From Incurvaria masculella (taxonomy: Eukaryota; Arthropoda; Insecta; Lepidoptera; Incurvariidae): a stretch of DNA of 64,000 nt. Of the stretch, positions 54,668 through 64,000 are shown one piece after another. A model generated the notes under the pieces. It saw nothing but the letters and a program-made list of their open reading frames with translations. It did not search any database and was not told the origin of the DNA. The stretch is from positions 15,895,001 to 15,959,000 of the forward strand of contig OX335645.2 in the NCBI GenBank assembly GCA_946894095.1. Reading direction: 5' to 3'. Position 1 is the first letter of the stretch, and the number at the start of each line of letters is the position of its first letter. A program made the translations under genes and the position numbers.

Positions 54668-54862
54668 GATATAACTCATGTTTTATGATTTGGTTATAAA
54701 AACATGCATGTTCGGACGTTGAAAATGACCCGACAACGGACTGGGAGCCTCACCCTGCGTCCATCACAGCCACATCTTTGTGCAATCCCAAGACCGGGCA
54801 TTCGAAGATAAATAAATGCATGATTTGGAAACCAAAACACAAAACATGAGTTATATCAGATT
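54668..54862. repeat. small TIR element
   Basis: GATATAACTCATGTTTT at the left and AAAACATGAGTTATATC at the right are inverted. It abuts the GGTTCCGTA repeat that follows. Confidence 0.75.
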
Positions 54863-54867
54863 CATTT

Positions 54868-55183
54868 TTAGGGTTCCGTACCCAAAGGGTGAAAACGGAA
54901 CCCTATTACTAAGCCTCCGCTGTCCGTCCGTCCGTCCGTCCGTCCGTCCGTCCGTCCGTCCGTCTGTCCGTCTGTCACAGGGCTGTATCTCAGGAACTGT
55001 AATAGGTAGGCAGCTGAAATTTTCACAGAGTGTGTATTTATTTTGCCGCTCTAACAACAAATAGGTAAAATTAAAAAATAATAATAATTAAAGGGGGGCC
55101 CCATACAAAAAACGTGATTTTTTTATGTTGATGGTACGGAACCCTTCGTGTACGAGTCCGACTCGCACTTGGCCGGTTTTTTG
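54868..55183 (+). repeat. GGTTCCGTA repeat with expanded TCCG array
   Basis: This is a full copy, TTTTTAGGGTTCCGTACCCA to GACTCGCACTTGGCCGGTTT. The internal GTCC array (54920-54970) has about ten units, versus two or three in other copies. Confidence 0.85.
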
Positions 55184-55617
55184 GAATGTAAATGAATAAG
55201 TCCATATAGGAGGTACCATGATGTATGTCACAGTCACTCAGCGTGTTTGCATCCACTGCTGGACATACGCCTCTCCATTTTTTTCTCCAGTCCTCCCGGC
55301 CCTCAGCGGCACGAATGATGTATGTTCAAGCATGAATATTTGTTAATAAAACAATGTTTGATGATGACGTAGTTCCCTATTAATTCTCTTTTTTTTTTCA
55401 ATCATGTTTTACTTCACTTTATGATTAATAAAAACAATAAAAAGACGTGAACAGTTGAATTGCATTTCCCTCAAAACCCACCTAATACAGTTCTGGGTTA
55501 TCTGCATGGAGGTGAAGAAATAACATCTAATCCTCCATGGTTATCTGCCGTTTTTGAGAGAACCGCTAGGCCTACAAGTACCTATCTAATTGAAGCTTAT
55601 TTTCGCTTCCCTGATAT

Positions 55618-56170
55618 TCCGGGAGGTCACGACATTTTTGGTCACGATAAAGTAAATGGCTGAATCTGGGTTCACAGGTTAGAGACCAACCCTCTGATAC
55701 TAAATATGTCGGTCTGCCTGCGCCAAGTGGTTGCGTTACCTAGATGGGCTATATAAAATAGATGTTGGTATGTACCTGCTGATGAATATACTGATTGTCT
55801 AGAAACAATGATAACTATTAATTATGCACCAAAAACCATCCGGTTTTTTAATTCAATACTTAAATATACCTAAAGTTAAGTCTGTAAACTAAATCTCCTA
55901 TATCTACGAAATGCAACCAAAAATTTGTTCAGTTTTTGTATTGCTAACCAAGTATGTACTGATACTTTCATGCTTTGTCATTTGCATCCATTTACGTTAT
56001 CATATATATTTTTTGTCACCATAACTACTTTTTCAGGCGCTTTATCTACGTAACGCAACCACTTGGAACAGGCAGACCGACACATTTAGCTTCAGAGGGT
56101 TGGTATTTATCCCCTGAACCAAGTTTCAGCCATTTACGTTATCGTTACCATTTTTGTCGCGACCTCCTAG
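55618..56170. repeat. long fold-back element, copy 2
   Basis: It is collinear with 5866-6442 (shared GGTCTGCCTG...CCAAGTGGTTGCGTTA and AGATGTTGGTATGTACCTGC). The arms at each end are inverted. Confidence 0.75.
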
Positions 56171-56299
56171 TCTATGAGTATATATGCAGGCCCACACACA
56201 TAAATTTGCCTGCATTCAGTTCCTTCATCCGTCGCCGGCAAATTTACGTACCTATTTCCATGGAGGTGAAGAAATAACCCTATATCGGACAGAGTTCGG

Positions 56300-58780
56300 A
56301 GAAGTCGCTGCGCTATATCGGACTTGTTTTCTATATAGCGGATGACATCTCATAAGCGACTTACCAACGAAAATGAGACGGAAGATACGTTGCATATCTA
56401 CTCATGATATTCTCACCTGTGAGTTAATCATGAAATTATCAACTTGAAAATATTCATTTGGTTTCGTTCAGTTGACGATTGAAGGTAACTGTGGACGTGT
56501 GGCACTCCAGCTAACCTCAAAAACTTTTGATGTAACTTTAGTATTTCTGAACGGTATGTTGTCGCAGGTACGACATAGTCTTTTAGGATTTTTCTGAAAA
56601 TTGTATTTATTATCTTAGTGGTTTATTTTTTAGTAGGCAAAGTTGACATATACATTTTAGGCACTATGTTTTAGGCAATCTTACCACAGTCTATTTTACT
56701 GCCAGTGTTGACCCAAATCGTTGTAAGAAAAAGTCAGTAAAAGTGAGTCCAATACATGAAGAAAAAAAAAACAAACAATAAACTACGCATAAGAGAAACA
56801 TGAAGAAATAAAGAGTAGGAGAAAGCATCTTTACATATCCCATTGTTGAAAGCGTATCAGAGTGGTCAGTCTGAGTTCTCACCTAAATTGGCGTTTACGG
56901 CAAACCGGTCGACTGGCGTTTTCTCCAAACTCCATACAAGTTTTTACTAGATATTCTGTGATTTTACTTCTTCAAGCTGTCAAAGTCAAACGCGGACTTC
57001 CGATTTGTATGAAAACGCGGAGTGTACGTAAACGGCAACGTCGACGTATTTACGGCAACGTTGAGTAAGCTGTCAAATCAAGCTCGGACTCGCAAATGTT
57101 AGTTCGCTTAACGCTCGCTGCGCGCGCTCTTCAATTTCTCCATACATTTGAAAACGCCAGTCGATCGGTTTGCCGAAACGCCAATTAGGTGACAACTTAG
57201 ACTACCGGCTCAGAACGTTTACACGTTTAGAATGTACTTCCCGATGCAATGGTCGAAGAGGATTTTTTTTTCAAGTGTTCTTCCAAAACTTGTTTGTTTA
57301 TTGCGTAAGTTAAAGATAAATAAAAATTGATCAACCCTCTGGTGACAATCCTAAACAGCAAAATATGTTTGCATGGAATCATTGGGATTTCTTGATAACT
57401 TTGCCTTATATTCGTAAAGTTTTTTCAAAGTTGTTTCTTAAACTACAATGATTGGTAGGTATGAAATTCATGATTATTTAGTTTTCATGGTAATTCTTTT
57501 TAAAATCGGAATAGTGCATGGATGTAAAGGCAAAGTTGCCAATTTTAAGGCCAACTTTGCCTACGCGTTTTGTTGGCCAAAACCGTTATATTTAATGACT
57601 TCTCTTTTACCGACATAAAACTACAGAGAGAAAACACATTAACCAATCAGTTAATGCTATTGAACAAATCGCTGTCATAGTAAAAAAATCGAGTTATTAA
57701 ATGATTCATGCCAAAACCAGGCAATGTTGGCTTAGAACGAGATTAGCAACGGTTAGTCCGTTGCTAATCTCGTACTAAGTTTTGATCAATACAAAAACCG
57801 GTTTAGTCCGACGGATTAAAGTTAGTCCGTCCACTCTGAATACGGCTGAATTGTCTAATATCCTTTCTACTCTTTGCCTGAGACCCTATATAGTCTGTGA
57901 TCAGAACTGTCGTATCTGTCAAGTTTTATTTACGTACAAGTTTATTTGAATATCTGAAAATGTACATACATACTCCATGATGCAGTCGTTGAAATAAGGT
58001 TTGCTGAAAAAGAAAATCTCCTTTATGTCAAAAAATGTTACTGTAACTGAATATCACAATGTTTGTAATGAAATATTATAGGTTATGTTATTGTGTTATT
58101 TATTTTATGGTTATTTTTTACCCACGCACTACTTCATTAAATCATTTGTGAACATATTAACACATTGTTTTTTTTCCAAACATATTCGATAATCGAGTCG
58201 TTTGAATGAGAAAAATCATATTTTTGTATCGGACAAGTTTGACGGATCCTTTGTCAGTCTCCTAAAGTCTGACCGAGGCCTGCTTGTCTTCCATTCGGTA
58301 ATTAAGTAATTCGGTTCCGCATTATATTGTATCCTATGTAATTGCTGCCAACTAAACGCAAACTACTTATGTAATAAAACAAAATGCTTAAAACAAAGTT
58401 AGCATAACTGCCACAACTACAATATAACTGGGTTCTCAACTATACCATGAATAAGCATACTAATGGTAGAATAGATAAGGCTCGAATTAGACATAACAAA
58501 AAATTTTGCTGCTCTTTTTGTTCTTTATCAATTCATGGAGGGACATCTTTGTTTCCGTTTTAGTAGCTTTGTATTTGATAGTTAATTTGGAATTTATTAA
58601 AAGGCGAACTTTTTATATTTGGAGAACTTAATAGCTTGTGCGTGTGTGAGTTTTAGGGTCAGTATCGATTATTACTTGAAGAGCTGCTTTAATCAGTATG
58701 TTTATTCATATATTTTGGCTGACACAATCGTGTTACAAAACCTTCTGAATTGTGTGATCGTATAATCCTTACGCTATTTC
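56300..58780. other. AT-rich stretch before Elp5
   Basis: Nothing coding is supported here apart from a possible Elp5 5' UTR exon that could not be placed. It contains the GAGTTCGGAGAAGTCGCTGC repeat piece at 56291 and the hairpin at 57737. Confidence 0.45.
57737..57773. repeat. 16-bp perfect hairpin
   Basis: ACGAGATTAGCAACGG, a five-base loop, then the exact inverse. The flanking AAAACCGGTTTAGTCCGACG is shared with 3596-3655. Confidence 0.75.
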
Positions 58781-58868
58781 AGATTGGATATCAGATAGCA
58801 GAGATAAAAAAGCAACATATGTGGATCAAGAAGTTTCACTGAAACTGCACTGTGACTCCAAAACAAAG

Positions 58869-59633
58869 ATGATAATAGAAAACTTCCGCGCCGCTCGATT
58901 TGCCCTGCTAGAAGACTCGCCCGATGTTAATATGCTGCCTATAATTGTGGATGCAGTATCGCACATCAGCAAAGATATCAGAATAGTCATCTTATGTTAT
59001 GACCAGCCAGCGGCCATATGGCAAAATATTATAACTCGATCTGATGTTCAATATTATGAACATAATCATCTAGACATTCTAGCTAACATCAGCTCTAAAA
59101 GTTTTATTTTGATAGATTCCTTCAACCAAATGTCGCTCTCTGCTGGTTCACAGAATACTTTTGTTGTTCTACAGACTCTATTGCGTAATCCGATGGCTGT
59201 AAAAATTGTTGCAATATTCCATACAGATTGCATTCAGAAATCATCTAAAACTCTTATCCAACTGGAGCATATGGCGCATATGGTGTTAACACCCCAGCAA
59301 TCACCCGATGAAAGTAAGCTGCGGGTTACCATGAACAGTAAAAGAGCAGGTAAACTTGTAAAAACAACCGAAGACATTTGGTATGATAGTGAGCATGGGT
59401 GTTTGCGGTCAGAGCCAGTTTCAAAGAGGCAGCCATGGTTGCAGGAGACAGAAGAAGTGTTGCCACATACATTAACCACATTTAAAATTGGGTTGGAAGA
59501 AAAGGAAAAACTGGCAAGAGACGAACTCGAGCTGCCATACCTTAAAAAAAGTGAAACAGGTAAAGTTTACTACGAACATGACGCAGCTGACGACTGGGAC
59601 GATGAAGATCCTGATGATGATTTAGATATCTAA
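58869..59633 (+). CDS. Elp5: Elongator complex protein 5 (Elp5)
   Basis: Elp5 is part of the Elp4-5-6 half of Elongator, which helps modify wobble uridines of tRNAs in the cytoplasm. The 254-residue frame starts MIIENFRAARFALLEDSPDV and has the RecA-like core strands (RIVILCYD, SFILIDSFNQMSL, AVKIVAIFHTDCI). It ends with the family signature TFKIGLEEKEKLARDELELP then GKVYYEHDAADDWDDEDPDD and DLDI. I chose ATG 58869 because the family starts at this point. The frame is open upstream to an acceptor (TATTTCAG at 58782), so 29 extra residues from an earlier exon are possible, but they look more like 5' UTR. A TTAAAA-type signal (ATTAAA, 59803) may serve for polyadenylation. Confidence 0.88.
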   Translation: MIIENFRAARFALLEDSPDVNMLPIIVDAVSHISKDIRIVILCYDQPAAIWQNIITRSDVQYYEHNHLDILANISSKSFILIDSFNQMSLSAGSQNTFVVLQTLLRNPMAVKIVAIFHTDCIQKSSKTLIQLEHMAHMVLTPQQSPDESKLRVTMNSKRAGKLVKTTEDIWYDSEHGCLRSEPVSKRQPWLQETEEVLPHTLTTFKIGLEEKEKLARDELELPYLKKSETGKVYYEHDAADDWDDEDPDDDLDI

Positions 59634-60188
59634 CTGAAAATTAAGCTATTTTATGTTTGTAAATTATATATTTTTTTAGTTGGTAAGGAACACTTTTAAT
59701 TTTATCATGTCCTGTATGTCCACAGCCTTGCAAAGCCATATTTTTTTAACAAATTTTTGTCAAGTTTTAGAATTGTATAATGCAACAACATAATCTGAGA
59801 GAATTAAAACAAAATTGGGAAGGGTGAATTATTTTTTCAATATGCCGTTGACTTGGTTCTGATTAAATAGTTATTTTAAAATTTCATGAATATATATCAT
59901 AACAACACTTTATTTGGTTGTATCATTAAGAAATGTGGGGTGGGCATTTTTTTTCCAAAAGGGGGTTTATATTTCAAAAGATAATTTAAAAGTAAAAAAA
60001 ATTTAAAATGAACTTGGCAATACCCAATGAAAATTGGTATATCATGTAGAATAACAATTTTATGACACTATTTAATTCAAACAAAAATTTCAATGCAAAA
60101 TATTGATATCCGATATAGATTATTAGAAAATGCCAAGTATTAGTATAGCGTCCATTGGCATGGACCATGGCACGGTCCACGTTGGCAG

Positions 60189-60578
60189 TCTCGGTGGCCC
60201 AGTGGCGCGACACTTCGGCGATCGCTCTCCAAAGTTAAGCAACGCTGGGTCCGGTCTGGTCTTGGATGGGTGACCATTCGACCGTTGAGAGAGGCTGGCC
60301 GTGGTTCGGATTCCACGTTAAGCTGTAGGTCCCCTTCCTTACTTACTAGGTGGTAGGGTTTATCCCGCCCGGGTTGGTACCATCGCATTGGATGAACGAT
60401 GGTCGAAGCGGCAATGAAAATTGTCCGTGTTTTCCATCCAGTTCAATGTAGCCGTGCAATATAAGGAAGGTCCTGGCATGGCACCTAGTTCCCATGTGGT
60501 GTGTTGGGCTAATACCATGACAGAACTTGTGGTATTAGCCATCCATGTCCAGTCACATAAAAAAAAAAAAAAAAAAAT
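60189..60578 (+). mobile_element. SINE with 5S rRNA-like head, young copy
   Basis: It is almost identical to 15727-16098: TCTCCAAAGTTAAGCAACGC, GGTCTTGGATGGGTGACC, the shared body, and a pure run of about 18 A at the end. The intact A-tail and low divergence suggest recent insertion. Confidence 0.9.
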
Positions 60579-61331
60579 TATGTGCTCCATAGATTAGTTT
60601 TGTATTCAACGTGGTTTTCTATTTAAAATTCCACTGTCCCATGAGTCCGAAATTAGGGTACCTCTGCCTTAGGTACTACTTTGAAGAACATAATTTATGA
60701 ATGGGTGTCGTTTTCTTCGAACCCCAAGTTAATTCCTACTTCACCTCAAACTTGGCCAATTTTTTTTATTCATTAGGTGTTCATTTAATTGATGTTTCAA
60801 TAATTTCGGGGTGTGTGGGAACAAGAAATGTGTTGACAAAATTATCAATTTGTTCATCTTTATAAAAAATATATGTATTGTTAATAGTTAATTAGGACAA
60901 TGTTATAACATAACAGTATAGTGTTCATTATCGAAATGGCCACTAGTAATAGCCTATAGTAACGATTCAGCAACAGCCAAGGTGAGAGAAGAGCTTCGCC
61001 CTTTCTGTATCATTGCATTCCGTAATCCATGCGACCCAATCCCCTACTTTGCTCACTGTGCCTCGATGACCTTATTCCGAATACTCTGCTTATTGAAATT
61101 GTGATAAATCCAAAACAAAAATTACATTATGTCATGTTAGCAACAAAGATGTATTTGAGAGAAGGTTTTATCATGTACAGATAAAACTGAACATTATAAA
61201 CAATTTAAAGATCCAATATAAGCTTCGGAACTCATTTTGTCAAGTACTCTTCATTCATTACATTTACCACAGCTGCGAAATTCCTAAAACTTTCCATCTT
61301 TTGCAGTATATTTCAGAAGAATATACATATA

Positions 61332-61779
61332 CAGTAGAGCCTCGATAATCCAAACTACCAAAAAACAAGCCCTGTTCGGACTCGCGAGGTGTTCGGATTA
61401 TAGTATGTTAAAAAAATGCAAGTATATTTTGACAGAATAAGTATATTTATTGAGGTACCTGTGGTAGCATACATACTAAAACCACAAAATACGTTACTTA
61501 TTCATAAAGCCATCAATTTTAGTTTGGCGGTTTTCTTTGTTGAACGTTTGTCTTCTTCTTTGTTCAAAATTTTCTTGATGTTTAAAGCAGAAGTATTGTC
61601 AACAAGACTCGTCATTCCCAGACTCGTCAGTCTCTTGCGTAAGTTGGGCTATGATCTCATCATCAGTTATAGGTTCTGTGCAATTCTCCTCTTCGCTGAT
61701 AGTCAAAAAGGGACAGTCGGCAGTTCGGATTACAGCGGCGTTCGGATTAGCTGGAGTACGGATTATCGAGGCTCTACTG
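61332..61779 (-). mobile_element. pogo/Tigger-like MITE, 448 bp
   Basis: The ends CAGTAGAGCCTCGATAATCC and GGATTATCGAGGCTCTACTG (one mismatch region) are inverted and flanked by TA. On the minus strand, EPITDDEIIAQLTQETDESG remains, which resembles the acidic C-terminal tail of pogo-type transposases. The transposase core is deleted. Confidence 0.82.
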
Positions 61780-62573
61780 TATATCAAAATTATTTTTTTT
61801 CATCACATTACTTTTTTTATCACTGAAAAAAAATTAATGCTGCCGAAAAAATTGCAAGGGGGACAAAATCAACAACAAAGTAACTTGCCGATTTACACAA
61901 TTATGGCAACTGGCTAATTACTGATTCAACACAATGAAAATAGAAGATATTTTTTTTCGCCTTAACTTAAAAAAAAAAATTTTTTTTATTCAAACTGCTT
62001 ATGACATACCAACCATCATGCTTCATATTTGTAAATTGCAAAAAACTTTATAGTCTTCTTCCGATCAGGACAAATTAAAATGTTGAATTGGCCACATTTA
62101 ACCCTGATTATCAATCATTATATACCAAAATATTAAACATTTTAAATCAGTATCATTGTACGATTTGCCATCACCCTGGTTTTAAAAAAAACCTATCATC
62201 AGCCAGTAATGGTGAAAGATCAAACGAATTCAAAATCATTCCGATGATTACTATAATCCTTGGGTTTTTAAACCTTATTTGATAACCTGGCGACAAATTC
62301 AGGTCCAAACAGTTAAGTCAAACCTTTTTTTTTAAGTTTCAATGGTGGTAGCATATCAAACTGCACTAGGGTCTGCCACTTCTACACGAAAAGGCTACCA
62401 ATAAATAATACTGAGTATACTTAATTAGATTAGAGTTTTAGGTGTAAGTCCAAGAGAACATTAATTTCATTGTAACCCATATTCTTCAGTCATCATTCCT
62501 ACACAAGTGATAACTTAATAAAAAGTACACCACATATTAAGTAAACCATTTTAGATAATAGAGTGTGATGACA

Positions 62574-62654
62574 TTAGTGGTTCATGGTAAATCTGCGAGC
62601 AGGTAGTAAAGACCCAAATAGGATATGCTGGACGACAGGAAACTTGCCGAGGAC
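62574..62654 (-). CDS. Ptpa: PTPA (PP2A phosphatase activator), last exon
   Basis: PTPA is a peptidyl-prolyl isomerase-like protein that activates serine/threonine phosphatase 2A. The acceptor ATTTGTTCTACAG|GTCCTC opens a 26-codon exon reading VLGKFPVVQHILFGSLLPAR, then RFTMNH and a stop. The KFPV-QH--FGSLLP motif is the conserved C-terminus of PTPA, and an exon boundary there is plausible. Earlier exons, including the expected WNIS...VNQGL segment, are not in the window, so the preceding intron is over 1.3 kb. The evidence is one short motif, but it is specific. Confidence 0.72.
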   Translation of the reverse strand, partial: VLGKFPVVQHILFGSLLPARRFTMNH

Positions 62655-62804
62655 CTGTAGAACAAATAATAGTAAATTATGCAAATCAGAAAATTGTTTG
62701 TGTCGGCACACACACAGCTTTGTAAATTAGTGCTAGCAATCTCAAGATACATATAGTCATAATGGCCTTCTCTTGTAAGCATGCCTGGTTACAACTTTGA
62801 GCAA

Positions 62805-63093
62805 CTCGTAGCCTAGTGGCGCGGGGACTTGCCTAGCGTACCAGAGGGCTGGTTTCAATTCTTCGCCCCGTGCACCACTTTCTTTCTCTTTTTGAGTTGG
62901 ATAAGGGAATTTCGTCACGAATACGAGCTGCTCCATGGTTCGGAATCCATGTAAAACTGTAGGTCTCTTTTCCCCACTGGGTGGTAGGGATTAAGCCCAC
63001 CCGTGTTGGTACCATCGCATTGGATGAAAAGATGGTCAAAGCGGCATTGAAAAACCGTCCCTGTTTTCCATCCAGTTCAATGTAGCCGTGCCC
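62805..63093 (+). mobile_element. SINE with tRNA-like head
   Basis: The head CGTAGCCTAGTGGCGCGGGG and the body GTAGGTCTCTTTTCCCCACT ... CCATCCAGTTCAATGTAGCC are present. It is cut short before the tail. It lies in the presumed PTPA intron. Confidence 0.82.
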
Positions 63094-63099
63094 TTAGTC

Positions 63100-64000
63100 T
63101 CCTCTGACAACATGCAAGGGAAGAAAGCAGTTGGCCTCTACAGAGCGTCGAACCTCTATTATAGTACCCTCATTCTTTTAATTATTTAATTAAAAATGAG
63201 ATTGTTCCGCAACGCTGTGCTGTGCAATACCATCATGCATATACGCTGGGTGGTGGGATTAGGGAGATGTGATCCAATTTTATCGCTGTGATGCCCGAAG
63301 CAATTGCTTAATTTTACTATAGGATAATCCATTGATGGGCTGTCCTATTATTCTGTTACTGAAAAACCTGATTAATCTTTTCGTCCATGTAATTTTCCAT
63401 ATAAAATTTTCAGGACCTCCTTCGCCATTGTTCAAGCATTTTACATAAAACACTCCTACAATAATAAATCGTGCAGTGTAAACGAACGAACACTGCTGGA
63501 ACAACCACTGAAGAGAAAGGAAGGATAAGTAGCATGCGCTCAATATCCCGTCACCACCGCATGCTCAATGTAAACATATAATTGTGTGGGGATCCGTCAG
63601 CGTGTTGTATGCCACAGTCGAAACATCGCCACTGCGCGCGAATATTCGCTAAAATAGATTTCATCAAGTATGTTTCCACCCACACAAACCCTCCAATATG
63701 TCTGCAATTATGTATGCAATTGGCATGCACATTTAATTTGGGTTGATAGTTTGAAATTGGAGACGGCGGGTCTCATAGTAAGTGCACTAGATGCCATATC
63801 TCCTTCCTTTTTATCTATGGTTAGAACACAACAAGCATATTGGCCACCTCCTGTGTGAGCGTTCCGACACGAAATGTTGTCGTAAGTGACACACTGGCAA
63901 ACCACCCCTAGTCGCATAACAATTTTTGACAACTTTTTGTCAACTTGTCGGATATAATGTGAACAGCGTCATATAAGCTGTGCGTGACAGGGGCAGGCGA
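63100..64000. other. right end of window, no gene recognised
   Basis: This is presumably PTPA intron. No frame with a recognised domain and no receptor- or PTPA-like exon could be found on either strand. Confidence 0.4.

Overview
This is a eukaryotic window, most likely from a moth or butterfly (Lepidoptera). The evidence is spliced genes with GT-AG introns, GC-rich exons in AT-rich noncoding DNA, insect-type TTAGG repeats, abundant Helitrons with TC...CTAG ends inserted between A and T, SINEs with tRNA-like or 5S rRNA-like heads, and a GGTTCCGTA-ended repeat that I associate with lepidopteran genomes. The species was not determined. No prokaryotic gene, CRISPR array or operon is present.

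Genes. (1) A methuselah-like class B GPCR lies on the minus strand and fills about 1-26 kb in eight exons. All exon phases agree, from a signal peptide and long Cys-rich ectodomain near 26-25 kb through seven membrane segments, and it runs off the left edge in the cytoplasmic tail. (2) A (6-4) photolyase lies on the plus strand (39.1-42.3 kb) in two exons and looks complete. (3) A synaptotagmin-family gene with one membrane segment and C2A and C2B domains lies on the minus strand (51.7-44.1 kb, possibly from 52.2 kb). (4) Elp5, a subunit of the Elongator tRNA-modification complex, lies on the plus strand (58.87-59.63 kb). (5) The last exon of PTPA, the PP2A phosphatase activator, lies on the minus strand near 62.6 kb; the rest is outside the window. 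The five genes have unrelated roles, and nothing in the window ties them into one pathway.

Repeats make up most of the rest. The large introns of gene 1 and the 26-39 kb intergenic stretch hold SINEs, Helitrons, TTAA-flanked MITEs, a Tc1/mariner relic, LINE relics and several fold-back elements.

The most unusual feature is repeated tandem duplication of parts of coding exons, at three places in two genes. The receptor's TM4 exon is preceded by an array of 193-bp units, each with a splice acceptor but no donor. The synaptotagmin C2A/C2B linker exon is followed by about three 222-231-bp pseudo-exon units, each with a donor but broken reading frames. Part of a third synaptotagmin exon is copied into the next intron. 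I found no clearly new biological system; these exon arrays are the best candidates for follow-up.
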